From: Oscarella lobularis
Taxonomy: Eukaryota > Porifera > Homoscleromorpha > Homosclerophorida > Oscarellidae
Length of the DNA stretch: 64,000 nucleotides
Reading direction: 5' to 3'
Assembly: GCF_947507565.1 (NCBI RefSeq)
Contig: NC_089187.1
Span: 1,178,001-1,242,000, forward strand
Positions 53,488-63,600 of the stretch are shown here, piece after piece. Below the pieces are notes generated by a model. That model was not told where the DNA came from. It was given only the letters and a program-made list of their open reading frames with translations, and ran no database searches. The stretch's first letter is position 1. The number at the start of each line of letters is the position of its first letter. The position numbers were made by a program, and so were the translations under genes.

Positions 53488-53935
53488 ACTACTTCATCTT
53501 GAGAGTTGGAGTGTACCTACTTCAGCCATGCTTGTCTCTGGTGACGGAAATCCCGCGGCTATTGGTCAGAGGGTCGACAGAAAATGCGTTTCCTGCAAAA
53601 CTGGAAACATCAACATCATCAAAGAAAACCCCATTCTTGGCACATGCCAATCGCCGACATGCAAAGCCATCTCTAGGCTTTCCAAATGTCCTACTCTAAT
53701 TTCTGCCACAATGACCATTTAATCCAACAAAACCGATGAAATCGTTCTCTCCGCTAATGACGAAAATGTAGGTGAAATTACTGGCATCTTATCTGGGCGC
53801 ATTGACGAAGAACAACTCTTCACAGAAAAAAAGTTCAACCTCACCTACGACGGATCATGCCATCATTACCTCTGTTTCCAGACCGTGACATGTTTTCGCA
53901 ATCAAGCGTTACAGTTTTCAACTACTTTCAACCTA
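53488..53935 (+). pseudogene. Possible OB-fold/zinc-ribbon (RPA-like) protein fragment
   Basis: The frame reads RKCVSCKTGNINIIKENPIL, GTCQSPTCKAISRLSKCP, TLISATMTI, stop, then TDEIVLSANDENVGEITGIL and KKFNLTYDG. C-x2-C…C-x4-C followed by β-strand-rich sequence is how the zinc-ribbon OB-fold of RPA-like single-strand-binding proteins looks, and some Helitrons carry such genes. It sits directly 3' of the Helitron relic on the same strand. Similarity is by pattern only. Confidence 0.35.
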
Positions 53936-54402
53936 ACAAAGTTCTTTTTGTTCCTTGCTACCGTTTAAAAAGTGAATAAAAACGCTTTTGCTAAACCGTT
54001 GCTCTTGCGACCTTAAAAAAGTACGTTTGAAACTCATAAAAGGGCCACACAAAGTGCAGGCTCTCCGAGTCATTCCTTTAATTGATATAAAGTAATACAT
54101 TTTAATTATTGTCATAGTGTGAGCAAATTGAGACAAAATTAATTTTTAGACTTTTTCATCCTGGTGTCAAATGTATAAAATCTCTACAATCGAAATCCGA
54201 AAGAGGAACTGTTTCCGAAATAGCGAGCAGTTGGAACAAATAAATAACAAAGCAAAAAACTTTAGCGTAAGTATAGCAAGACTAGCTAAAGACTCTCAAA
54301 ATTTCCTTTTTCCATAATCCAATAAATTATTCTGCATTGGTTCAACATTTGTTACTTAATTAGTATTTGTATTCTGCGATGACGTCATCGGGACGACAGT
54401 GA

Positions 54403-54679
54403 TTGTTTCGTTTGTCGGATGGATTGATAGCGCTTCAGGAACAGGCGTTTTCGAATGGAGCGACGGCGGTTATGATTCAATGCTATGATGAGATCTTTGG
54501 AGATGACGACGGCGGCGGGGAGATCAAAAGGAGTCGAAAGAAACGTGTCGACTTGGGGTTCCCTTTCGTTCGTCGCTCGCGATTGATCGATTCGCTTCTG
54601 AACGCTCTATTGTCTAGTGCGAGCGGTCGACCGGTGTCCGTCAAGAAGATGCGAATGCAATCGCTGACCCACAGCACAC
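54403..54679 (+). CDS. Unrecognised ORF interrupted by the P-like insertion
   Basis: A frame from 54403 (MFRLSDGLIALQEQAFSNGA, acidic DDDGGGEIKRSRKKR, then RRSRLIDSLLNALL) runs to the left boundary of the P-like element at 54679. It may be the 5' part of a TE gene. Across the insertion site the frame remains open for about 20 codons. Confidence 0.3.
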
Positions 54680-55217
54680 CATGGATCCTAGAAAGAGAGG
54701 GATTAGAAACGCGCGTACGCTAGTGTACTTTGTGACGTACTCATGCTCGCCTCGCAACACCCCCTTGTCAGTCGCACGTGTTGGTCACTATCGAAGCCTT
54801 CGCGAGCCTAAAATACTTCCCGCGGAAGAAAGAGCTCAAAGTAAGAAAGTTGCTAAGAGGTGCCTCTACCCCTGTTCACTTGACTTGCACTCCTTTCACC
54901 TCTACCTTCTCCGCCATTTGCTCTTTTTGTCAGAGAAAACCCTCGATTCCCAGTTGTGGCGCCCTTTCTCCTTTCTCCGCTAACCTGGGTGTTTTATTTC
55001 CCTTCTCCTCTATTCAGCAAGGCCTTAGAAGTGCAAACGTCGTGGAAACCAAGAGCTTCTCGTTCGTAAGCCTGAAACACGGGGGTTTTTTCGTCAGAAA
55101 GGCCAAGGACTTTGTGTAGCATTTGTCGCCTTAGTGAATGTCTTTAACGGTAGGCAACTACCAAACCTTTTAGAGTAATCATAGTACATGTAGTGTGCAA
55201 CTGGCAGAAAATTTTCA

Positions 55218-57858
55218 ATGGGGCGAAGAAAGTTGGTCCTATCACGGCGTCCCAAAAACTTCGAACGGAAACGTCAGGCCGAACGACGTAAAAGCCTCTC
55301 AGAACGGCCGTCCAAAATTTCCGTACTACCCATTAGTGCTGTAAAGGTCTTTGTTGCTCACACATCTCTCTTTAGCGTGAGGGTACGCTGGAGCACTTCA
55401 AAAATTCCGTGTCTCTTCCCAGCGACGATTGGATAATTTCCGAGAGTGCTGATGTCCTATCAATATTTAAAATTGCCAATCGACCTGGGCCGGAGACATC
55501 TGCTGACGGTCAACCGTCCGTGGCTCGCAGTGTCACTGTTTCGTGCAATCGAAAATGGAAGGTCTTCTGCAACGGTGTCGTCATTCCTGCTGACAGTCCT
55601 CTGTTGGCCTCAACACCAAAAGAAGTTGATGTTCAGTCGCTAGAGCGCCTGCTCAAGCTTGTTCACGACGGGTCAATCTGTTCCGGAAATCCAGAGGAAA
55701 AATTTCTTTCATTGCTTCGAGCGAAAAAGGGCGTCATCAAATCGTTAGATGGCAAAGCAATAGGGGCATTAGTAGACGACAGCATCAACGACGACAGTAA
55801 CCTATTCGAGTTCCCTGACGAGTAGCTCTAGCCGTGTAAACATTCGCTTTCTTAACACACCGCAACAGGGGCTTCGGTTGCAAGGCCTTCGCAGCCGACG
55901 GAAATCAGCGGAAAAAAAACTGCGAAAATTCATCGAGAAGGAAACGGAGCATAGCGGGGTGATTCTGTCGCCAGATAATCACCAAGATCTTCAATCCATC
56001 TTGTGTGCCAACGCCGACGATATCTTCAGAGACAGTGAAAACCGGTCAATGCGACGGGTATTCTGGGATCAACAGATGAAGGCTATCAAGACCAAGAATC
56101 CTCGACAGATTCGGTGGCACCCTTTGATAATCAAATTGTGCCTCCACTTGAAATTCAAATCACCAGCTGCTTACCACTCTCTGCGACAGTCGGGAGTGCT
56201 AGTTTTGCCGTCAGAGCGAACTCTCTTCGACTACACGCACTGGTACAAGCAAGAGTCAGGCTTCATGGACGTCGTTAGCGAGCAATTGCTAAAGGAAGCC
56301 AATGTTAAGGAAAAACGGGACAGCTTCGTCGTACTATTTGACGAAATGAAAATTCGGGGAAAATCTCGTTTTCGACAAGAACACCCTCAGTCTCTTCGGC
56401 TTCATTGATCTCGGAGGCATTTCAAACGCTCTGCAGGACTTTGAAAAAAGCTTCCAGGGAAAGAGCGACGCGCCTACAGGAAACGTGGCAACACACATGT
56501 TGTCATTTTTTGTGAGGGGAATATTTACAAGCCTGAAATTTCCGTCCGCTCACTTTCCGACCAAGGGAGCATCTGCAGACGAACTGTTTCCACTAGTCTG
56601 AGAGGCAATTTTTAAATTAGAGGCCTTGGGTCTAAAAGTTATGGCGTTCACCTGCGACGGTGCCTCGACGAATCGAAAATTTTTCAAAATGCACGGAAAG
56701 CCTTCCACTTCTAGCACTATCTACAAAACGGAAAACCCACATTCGCCAGACGGGAGAGCAGTCTACTTCATGTCGGATGTTCCCCACCTTATCAAGACGA
56801 TCCGCAACTGCTGGTCGAATTCTTTTGGCTACAGCCGTTTCCGTTCTCTGTGGGTGAGTTATTAGTAGAGGCTGAGAAGTAGTATACACATAGCGCTAAT
56901 ATTGCCTGCTTTATAGAAAGACGGCTATCGTATAAGCTGGACGTACCTAGTGGATTTATACAACAAATGCCGGTCGGCTTCAGGGTTGAGTTTGCTTCCC
57001 AAATTGAAGAGGGATAATTTGTTTCTGACGTCCTACTCCAGAATGAAAGTTAATCTAGCGGCACAGGTGTGTACAGCAGAAAAATAGAACTGTAAATCAC
57101 CTTTTCTTACAAGGTTTTGAGCTCCAGCGTAGCGGCCGCTTTTCAGTATTACGATCTGGAGGAAACGAAGGAAACGGAAGTTTTCGTCAGGACAATGGAC
57201 ATTTTCTTCGACTGCATGAATGTTCGCTGTACGACAGAGGGGACTAGAAAACGGAAGCCCTTCGTGTATCCGTACCAAAGCCATGAAGACTTTCGATTCA
57301 AAGTAAACCTCGACTAATGAACAAAATCAGTGTGCCGCCAGTAATTCATCTTCTTTACAGTGGTTGAAAGAAGATTTTCTGACTTATCTGGACGACAGGG
57401 AGAAGGGTGTCAAAAGTCGTCCGGGTTACAGTGCTGCAGAAAAAAGCGTGATGCTCTTGTCGAGGGAGACTCTAGAGGGAATCAGGATTTCAGGTTTGAA
57501 TAAACACGTATTTGTACTTTTGACTTATCTATCGTTCCTAGTGCTCTCGTTTGTTGAACTTGCTCCCTTCCTTCTGTTGACGGTCCCAAATGTCGAGTAT
57601 CTGCTCAGCGAGAAATTCTCTCAAGACCCTCTTGAGGCATACTTCGGGAAACAAAGATATAAAGGAGGATCAAATTCCAACCCATCGGCCAACGAGTTTC
57701 TAAGCAATGCAGTGAGCCTGAGAGCCCAAGGGTCCGCAGCGCTTGACCCAGTTAGGGGCAACAGCAGGCCAAGTAGAGATTCACCTCTGGCTGTTGTTGA
57801 CAGCCGTCCACTCCCTAAAAAGAAGACAAGTCGAAAAAGGCTCGCGGATGAGTTTTAG
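55218..57858 (+). pseudogene. P-superfamily (THAP9-like) transposase, multi-exon, one frameshift and one nonsense codon
   Basis: Exon order: 55218 (MGRRKLVLSRRPKNFERKRQ, basic), 55375–55823 (WKVFCNGVVIPADSPLL, SICSGNPEEKFLSLLRAKKG), 55869–56840, 56917–57067, 57115–57303 and 57361–57858. Core blocks: PSERTLFDYTHWYKQESGF, FVVLFDEMKIR (catalytic Asp), FGFIDLGGISNALQDFE, MAFTCDGASTNRKFFKMHG (Asp), FMSDVPHLIKTIRNCW, RMKVNLAAQ then VLSSSVAAAF, FFDCMNVR, and tail SEKFSQDPLEAYFGKQR with VRGNS. This is the P/THAP9 transposase plan, but I see no N-terminal THAP finger. Lesions: one extra G in a G4 run near 56356 and TGA where TGG (Trp) is expected near 56599. Confidence 0.8.
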
Positions 57859-57923
57859 TAATTGCTCGCGGTTGAGTTTCACTAATTAACACAAAGTAAC
57901 AGCTCGTCGAGTAAATATTAAGG

Positions 57924-58880
57924 TTATTTTGCTTTCTTGAGCGTTCTTCGTAATGAGCCTTTTGACGGAGCCTTTGAAGAAGCTTTGTACAGCTCCATCC
58001 AGTGCCCAGCAATTGAAAATCCTCTGATTGTGAGCCATTTGTCTACAACGTCAGCGAGAAGCTCGATCGATAAATTTTCTTCTAGATCAGCGGACAATGC
58101 TCTCCATAGACGTGAAATGCAGGGGTCAGCTACTGTATTTTGAATCAAACGCTTTTTCCTGTCGTCGTCTCTCAACAAAGATTTGAGGAGAGAGGTGAGT
58201 TTGGAGCGTGTAAATTCTTCTATCTCGCGGAAAAGGAGATAAACGTCGTCTTTAATGTGAAAGAGGCCGCCTCTGTCGATGGCAGTGATCCAATCGGTTG
58301 TGTAAGTTTCGAAAGAAGCATCCTTTCCGTCGTCTGCCATTCCACTCAGACAGTCTAAAAATTGCGACGACTTTTCTGAGGTGCCTTTCTGTTTTTTTCT
58401 CAGAAGAGCTAAAGGCACGTATCCGGCAGCATAGCGGATGATGTTTTCCTCGTCCTTCGTCAGAGTGACCTTTCTAGACTGATGGGCGTCGACGTCATGT
58501 TCCGCAATCGACAAAAGAATAGACTGAAATATCTTCTGATTGCCGTGCTGTTGAATAAGTGGATCGAGAACAAGGTCGATTTCTTTCATGAATGATTTCC
58601 ATATTTCTCGAATGTCTGTTAGGCGAATCTTGTGAAATTCTCTCCAAAGTCTTTCTCGATCAATTGCTGTAGGCCCAGACAAACGAGTACTGGGGAGAAT
58701 CGCTATTTACAGCCCGTGAAAGAGCTTTGCGTTGAAGGCAGCCTTGATCGCGCTGTACTGCGGATCTTTCAACTTATCCAAGGCAGTCTGCGCCTGCTCC
58801 CGACATGTACGACTGCGATCAGAAGAATTTGCAAACGTCGGGTCCAACAAAACGGTCGAAATGAGCTCCGTGGCGGTCAT
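57924..58880 (-). CDS. Second gene (ORF2) of the P-like transposon, function unknown
   Basis: A 252-codon frame (58682–57924) has PTAIDRERLWREFHKIRL, IWKSFMKEIDLVLDPL, DEENIIRYAAGYVPLALLRK, FLDCLSGM, WITAIDRGGLFHIKDDV, LWRALSADLEENLSIELLAD, VVDKWLTIRGFSIAGHWMEL and a basic tail SLRRTLKKAK. A probable first exon (58880–about 58711) reads TATELISTVLLDPTFANSSD and ends FNAKLFHG before a 44-nt intron-like gap; the phase of that junction does not close by my reading. The same blocks occur in the truncated element at 15.4–16.3 kb in the same convergent position. Mostly helical, Lys-rich end; may be a DNA-binding or regulatory partner of the transposase. No described domain recognised. Confidence 0.6.
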
Positions 58881-58985
58881 TGTGCTCGTCTGGTCCGGGA
58901 CTTCAGCCTACGTCCCCGAGGCGAGCATGGATCCACTAGCGTACGCGCGTTTCTAATCCCTCTCTTCTACGATTCGTGAGCACAC

Positions 58986-59715
58986 CGAGGACGATGGTGA
59001 GATCACGTTTCAGAGCCCCTCCCACCAACGCGCGCGCGCCCTAGTGGGAGGGAATTACTGAATTGGATATTTATCGTGCAAGCCTTTTTAGTTCACTCGC
59101 AAACGGCAATTGCCATATAATCGATCGCCACCGAAGATATTTTTGAACAAAGGGAGTATCAACGTACGTTCGCAAAAGAGCATTTGGGGTCAGGAGACGA
59201 AATCCGATTCTTTTCTTTAGGATGTCTTAAAAATCTTCAAGATTTTCAGTAAGATTATGCTTCTATGAAAGACATATTTTTTAGTGATCCGACGTTTTGC
59301 AGTTCAGCCCACAATGCACTTTTAAAGAAAGTCTACGTAAAGAGATGGAGATGAACATCGGTGAAAAGCAAAATGGAAGATTTACAAAATCTTATTTTAA
59401 TTTTTTATGCAGGGATAATCAAATTTATCAGTCCGGAGAAAAGGCCACGCGTAAGAAGCAGCAATATCCTTTTTCTTTCAATTTAATGACTTTTTGTTAG
59501 AGGTAGTCCAATCGAAGCACTTCGACGGTAGGCGGTAATTTGTCGTTAGATTGATATTTGAGCTTTTTTGTAGTACTCGTTGAACGTGGTGGCCTAACGT
59601 GCCTTTGTCGGCGTCGCCAAGACGGCAGGCGATGTCTTTGCTGAAGAAAAGCTAAAACGTTGACCTTTATTTTTGGCACAAGTTGATGTGTTTTTGAAAG
59701 AATTAAGACCCCCAA
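58986..59715. other. No gene recognised
   Basis: Starts with a GC-rich patch (GCGCGCGC, about 59028) and becomes AT-rich; short frames only. Confidence 0.4.
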
Positions 59716-59722
59716 AACACCG

Positions 59723-59914
59723 TTGACAAAACTATACGAAGAGACGGCAGACGAATTTCCTGGCGTGAAAATCAAGAGCGTCAAGACCGGCAGCGCCAGA
59801 TTTTGGACAGAAGTGGGGTTGCGCAATTCGGCCGGCTTCTTTTTGAGAAACGCACTGGGGGTGCGTATACGGTTCAAGAGTGATTTTGAAGAGTTTTTCC
59901 AATATGTTCGCTAG
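59723..59914 (+). CDS. Short coding-like segment shared with 22.8 kb
   Basis: The 63-codon frame reads EETADEFPGVKIKSVKTGSA, RFWTEVGLRNSAGFFLRN and VRIRFKSDFEEFFQYVR. The second half aligns with 22838–22945. It lies about 90 bp upstream of the dynein exons and could be a separate exon or an unrelated gene scrap. Confidence 0.35.
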   Translation: MTKLYEETADEFPGVKIKSVKTGSARFWTEVGLRNSAGFFLRNALGVRIRFKSDFEEFFQYVR

Positions 59915-60005
59915 GCTAAAGAGGCGGAAGATTTTTTGGAACTGGTACCGCGCGACGAAAGATTTTATGACGTCTGGCACATTATAAGTTGGTTAAATTG
60001 CTTAG

Positions 60006-60593
60006 GTGAAGCAAGTCGTGCAGTATAACCTTCAACTGGTCACATATAAGAAACACGTGCCGCTTATCGAAGGATCGGAAGATCTTTTGAAGAAATCGAA
60101 GGACTGCATAAACATCGTCTCGGCGATAAAGCTCTCGCCAAGCTTCAAGGTTTGACCACTTCAAGTGTTTATTATTATTATTCTCACTCTGTTTTAGGAT
60201 TTTGAAGACTACGTTTTCGCTGTAGAAAACCAACTGAATATTGTAATGTCCGTCTTTGACGCCCTGATGGACGTCCAGCGTGTCTGGATTTCCTTGGACG
60301 GAGTATTCCGCGGAGCGTCAGCCGTTCGTGATCTTCAAAATCAAAGAATCCAATTTTGTTGGTAAACCATACGAGACTCTACTTTTCGACTAAAGACATT
60401 ATTTTTCGTTGTAGCATACTGTAAGCCAGGAGTTTCTAGGCTTGATAGAAGAAGTCAGCAAATCGCCAGTAGTGATTGACGTCATCGAAATCGCCGAGAT
60501 TCAAAGTCAGCAGGAACGTTTCACCGAAATTCTGGGTAAGATCCAAAAAGCCCTGGGAGAATACTTGGAAAGAGAGCGTGCATCTTTTCCCCG
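60006..60593 (+). pseudogene. DYNC1H1: Cytoplasmic dynein heavy chain fragment (tail/linker region), three exons
   Basis: Exons 60006–60149, 60198–60361 and 60415–60593 encode [91 protein letters not shown] and [22 protein letters not shown]. The order and the [15 protein letters not shown] block correspond to the linker-proximal tail of cytoplasmic dynein 1 heavy chain, a >4,600-aa microtubule motor. Neither upstream tail nor AAA+ motor follows, and exons 2 and 3 do not join in phase, so this is a stranded gene fragment or pseudogene rather than a working gene. Confidence 0.75.
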
Positions 60594-61067
60594 GTGAGTC
60601 TTGTATCTTTTTCCGCAGAGAAAAAACGCGCGGGAAGAAGGAAGCAGAAGGTACGTACCATCTTCACTGTCAAGTTCTACATATTTCTTGCATTTTGGCC
60701 GAGCTTTTTCACATAGCAGCAGAGCTACCTTCAATTAGCAGCAATACATTATTGACGTTCAAGCGTCTACTTCAAGTGAAGTAATAAATTAATTTATCTG
60801 TCATTGTGTACGCAAATTTAGGCATATTTTAGACTTGAAAATCGAGGAACAAAAACAAGAAAACGTCTTTATGAGATTATGGAGGTACCCTATTCTACGA
60901 TGAGAGGACTTTGGGATACAATGAAAGGCCACTTAAAAAAAAAACAATTTTGGAGGTTAAAAATTTTTTTCAAAAATTGCATACATTTTTTGATTGAGAC
61001 TACGTTGTGTTTGTGTTTGAAATGGTGTTTCAAGATTCGAATAATTGTTTTTTTGCTTGTTTTTTTG
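60594..61067. other. AT-rich spacer with T-runs
   Basis: Expected next dynein exon (FYFVGDEDLLEI-like) is not found. 60.9–61.07 kb is T-rich and may be the tail of an inserted element. Confidence 0.4.
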
Positions 61068-61320
61068 CTACGGTATCATGGGCTCGACCAGATTCGGCTT
61101 TTCCTTCAGCCACACTTCGCAATCATTAACCATGCGGCTGATTTCGTCGGACAAGCCTGGCCACCACACTGATTCTTGGGCACGAGATCTGCATTTGACG
61201 ATCCCTATGCGACCCGAGTGAAGGCTCTCCAGCGTCTTTTGTCGGAGGCTGGGAGGAATGATGATTCTTGAACCACGAAGGAGTGTCATAGGACAATTTT
61301 TGGCCCTAAACAATTTTTAA
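61068..61320 (-). pseudogene. Ty3/Gypsy integrase zinc-finger (H2C2) fragment
   Basis: LLRGSRIIIPPSLRQKTLES, LHSGRIGIVKCRSRAQESVW and WPGLSDEISRMVNDCEVWLK give the H-x-G…C-x2-C style integrase zinc-binding domain of Gypsy polyproteins. The second His is replaced (HSGRIG for HxGHxG) and the last Cys is Trp-adjacent (CEVWL for CxxCL). Ends on both sides are abrupt. Confidence 0.65.
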
Positions 61321-61689
61321 AAAATGTCCCAGGACAATTTTTGTCCCAGGACAGTTTTAAAAATACATTGCGCCTGCGAATCGCTGTTTGATGTATTGAT
61401 CATCTTCCACGCACGTGACGTGTTAACGGCTTTTCAACTTCATTTCCGAAGAGAATTGCCCACACACGCTAGTCTTAGTAGTCTCTCTGACGCAATAACA
61501 AAATGGCTGATGACTGTAATGCTGGGCCTTCCCGAGCCGCATAAAAACCAAGAACCGCAGTTTGGAACCACTTTTCGTAGCTACAGCAGAGCAACGCTGC
61601 TCACTGCACATTTGCTCGGTACACGAATCTCTTCAAGGTTGAGGTTTTAGTAGTACAGACTGTATAGTGCCTGTCATTCACGAGCTTGT

Positions 61690-62050
61690 TCTTGTTCTCA
61701 GCATCTAAAGGTGCAACATACGACCGATTTTTCCGACGCTGAAGCTAACACAAAATTTAACAAAGACAACGCCGGAGCAAAAAGTCAAAACAAAGTAAGC
61801 GGTCTACAATGGAAGAGGTGGTTCTATTAGAGCTTCTGAGAAGTATTCGAAAAAGTCGGCACGACAGAAATCCGGATATCAACGACGCTCTGCTTCGTAT
61901 GATAGCAGTCGACATGCAACCCTCATCAGTCGTTAATGATCGACGATTCGTTCTCGATCCGAGGTATCAGCGAGCGAAAAAAGGACCTAAAAATTCCTCC
62001 ACTTACTTTGAGCTCTTCGATCTTCGTTCTCTTCGTCGGCGCGTCGTGTC
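61690..62050 (+). pseudogene. hAT (ZBED-type) transposase, N-terminal part
   Basis: A partial BED-finger end (CSQHLKVQHTTDFSDAEANT) is followed, after a frame change, by DINDALLRMIAVDMQPSSVV, NDRRFVLDPRYQ. These are the finger end and the I-x-x-DxQPxSxVxxxxF block preceding the RNase-H core of ZBED1/ZBED4-like hAT transposases. The frame then runs into Arg-rich sequence without family resemblance, so an insertion separates it from the core at 63.6 kb. Confidence 0.6.
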
Positions 62051-63600
62051 GTCGAGCGTTCTACGCGTCTACGCACGTGCGAACGATCTGGAAGGGGAAT
62101 TCGACGCCTGCATAGCGAACAGACGCGATTGGCTTACCGTTTCGGCGTTGGAGAGACGCGTGCTTCGTGCGTGCCTCGCGCGCGTTCTCTCGCGCGATCT
62201 GCACAAAGGGAGGCTGAAATTGCACGCGAGCACTCTAGCAGGACTTACCGCGATGCGCGGTGTGGCTTCACCACGTCGTCCAGTCGAATGAGTCCGGACA
62301 CGCGCTCGCGAGAGAATGAAATTTTGTGTGCGATGCTCTCTCGCTTGTTGCGCGAGGCATCGAACGGCCGACCAATGGGATGACACGCTGCTTCGGAATA
62401 ATGATAGTTCGGCAGCAGAACGATTTGATTACATGGGAAAGTCCTTTGACCAGTGTTCCGTGTGTGCGGCATTACCCTCACCAAATATTGTCATTTCCGG
62501 TTACGTCCAAAAAAGAAAATTCGAATACTGAATTTGGTGGAATAAATACCGCCTTCTATATACACACTGGCATTTTTGCTAGCTGGTTATTGTAGCGTCA
62601 TAGATATGATGACCTTTGCTGCATGAAAAAACTAAGAACGTAATAATTACGATGTAGCCTTAGGCTTCCTTTTCTAGTTGTTTATTTTAATATGCAGGAA
62701 AAGGAAAAAACGAAATATATTAAAAAATTCTTGTCTGAAATGCCTTCAGTCGATCAGCTTTGAGCTGACTTTTCCAATATCTGATAACAACTGATGAGTT
62801 TTCCGGGAGGATTCTCCTTGTACATACGTCTGTGTCCTCTAAGGCAGAAGATGTGTCCAGAAAACCTATAAGATTAATTATTATTTTAATAATATTGTAT
62901 CGCTAATTTCAGTGATTGACTACCTACTGACTACGGATATTTTGACTGCACACGTGAGGCTGGCCCGTTTCTCAAACTGATGCTGTTCAAAAGCCAAAGA
63001 TGACGTATTGACCCACAAGACACACCCCCTTCGGAAAAACTCGATTTGTACTCTGCATGAACTCTAGCTTACTTTTTCGTCTTCTTTTCGCTTTGTTTGC
63101 CGTTTGCTTCGCATATTTGCTCATCCTGTGGTCGATTGGAGGACGCCATTGTCCGTTTTCGCCCATGCGGGTTTTTATGCAGCGAACCTACGCTCCAAAA
63201 AAGCATTAATCGCTGCAGATTAGGCGCTAGAGCCTTTTAGATTTAACTGCGTAGTCACGTAGGAGTCATTTCGATAACGGTCCTCGCGGATAGCCATTTT
63301 TCTCAGCGAACGTGCTAGTCTATCGTACACGTCGGGTTCTTTCTTGGATAATCTACGCTAAGCCGGCGTCGCGAAACGACAAACGATGCCAAAAAGAAGA
63401 AGAAAGGCGATCGCGAGGCTTTCTCTGCAATCTTGAACGCCATGACGTCACGCGAGCAGCATGAATCTCATTATCTTGCATCATTTCATTGCCAGAAATA
63501 AATTGCTGAATCGACTGCCGCCAGGAAAACGCGTCAAACCGGTATTGAAACCGGTTTGCGAAAAATTTCCAACCAATCAAAGCGTTAGCTGACCCGAGCC
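62051..63600. other. Sequence separating the two hAT segments; no gene recognised
   Basis: GC-rich and rich in CGCG at 62.05–62.3 kb, then AT-rich. No terminal repeats could be paired. Possibly one or more inserted elements. Confidence 0.35.

Larger units (their letters stand above)
54673..58985. mobile_element. Near-complete two-gene P-like transposon (54680–58978) with 7-bp target duplication
   Basis: Length 4,299 bp. Inverted ends: CATGGATCCTAGAAAGAGAG then GGATTAGAAACGCGCGTACG on the left, and on the other strand CACGAATCGTAGAAGAGAGG followed by the same GATTAGAAACGCGCG block on the right. Flanked by AGCACAC at 54673–54679 and 58979–58985. The plus strand carries a P-type transposase (to 57858), the minus strand a second gene (57924–58880); they converge with 65 nt between stop codons. 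Confidence 0.85.

Noticed and set aside
55218..55400. N-terminal THAP finger in the P-like transposase
   Set aside because: No C2CH pattern is visible in the basic N-terminal exon or upstream to the TIR.
58682..58880. Programmed +1 frameshift in ORF2 of the P-like element
   Set aside because: Both copies seem to shift frame near the same place, but one has an intron-like gap there and the other is decayed, so splice ambiguity explains it equally well.
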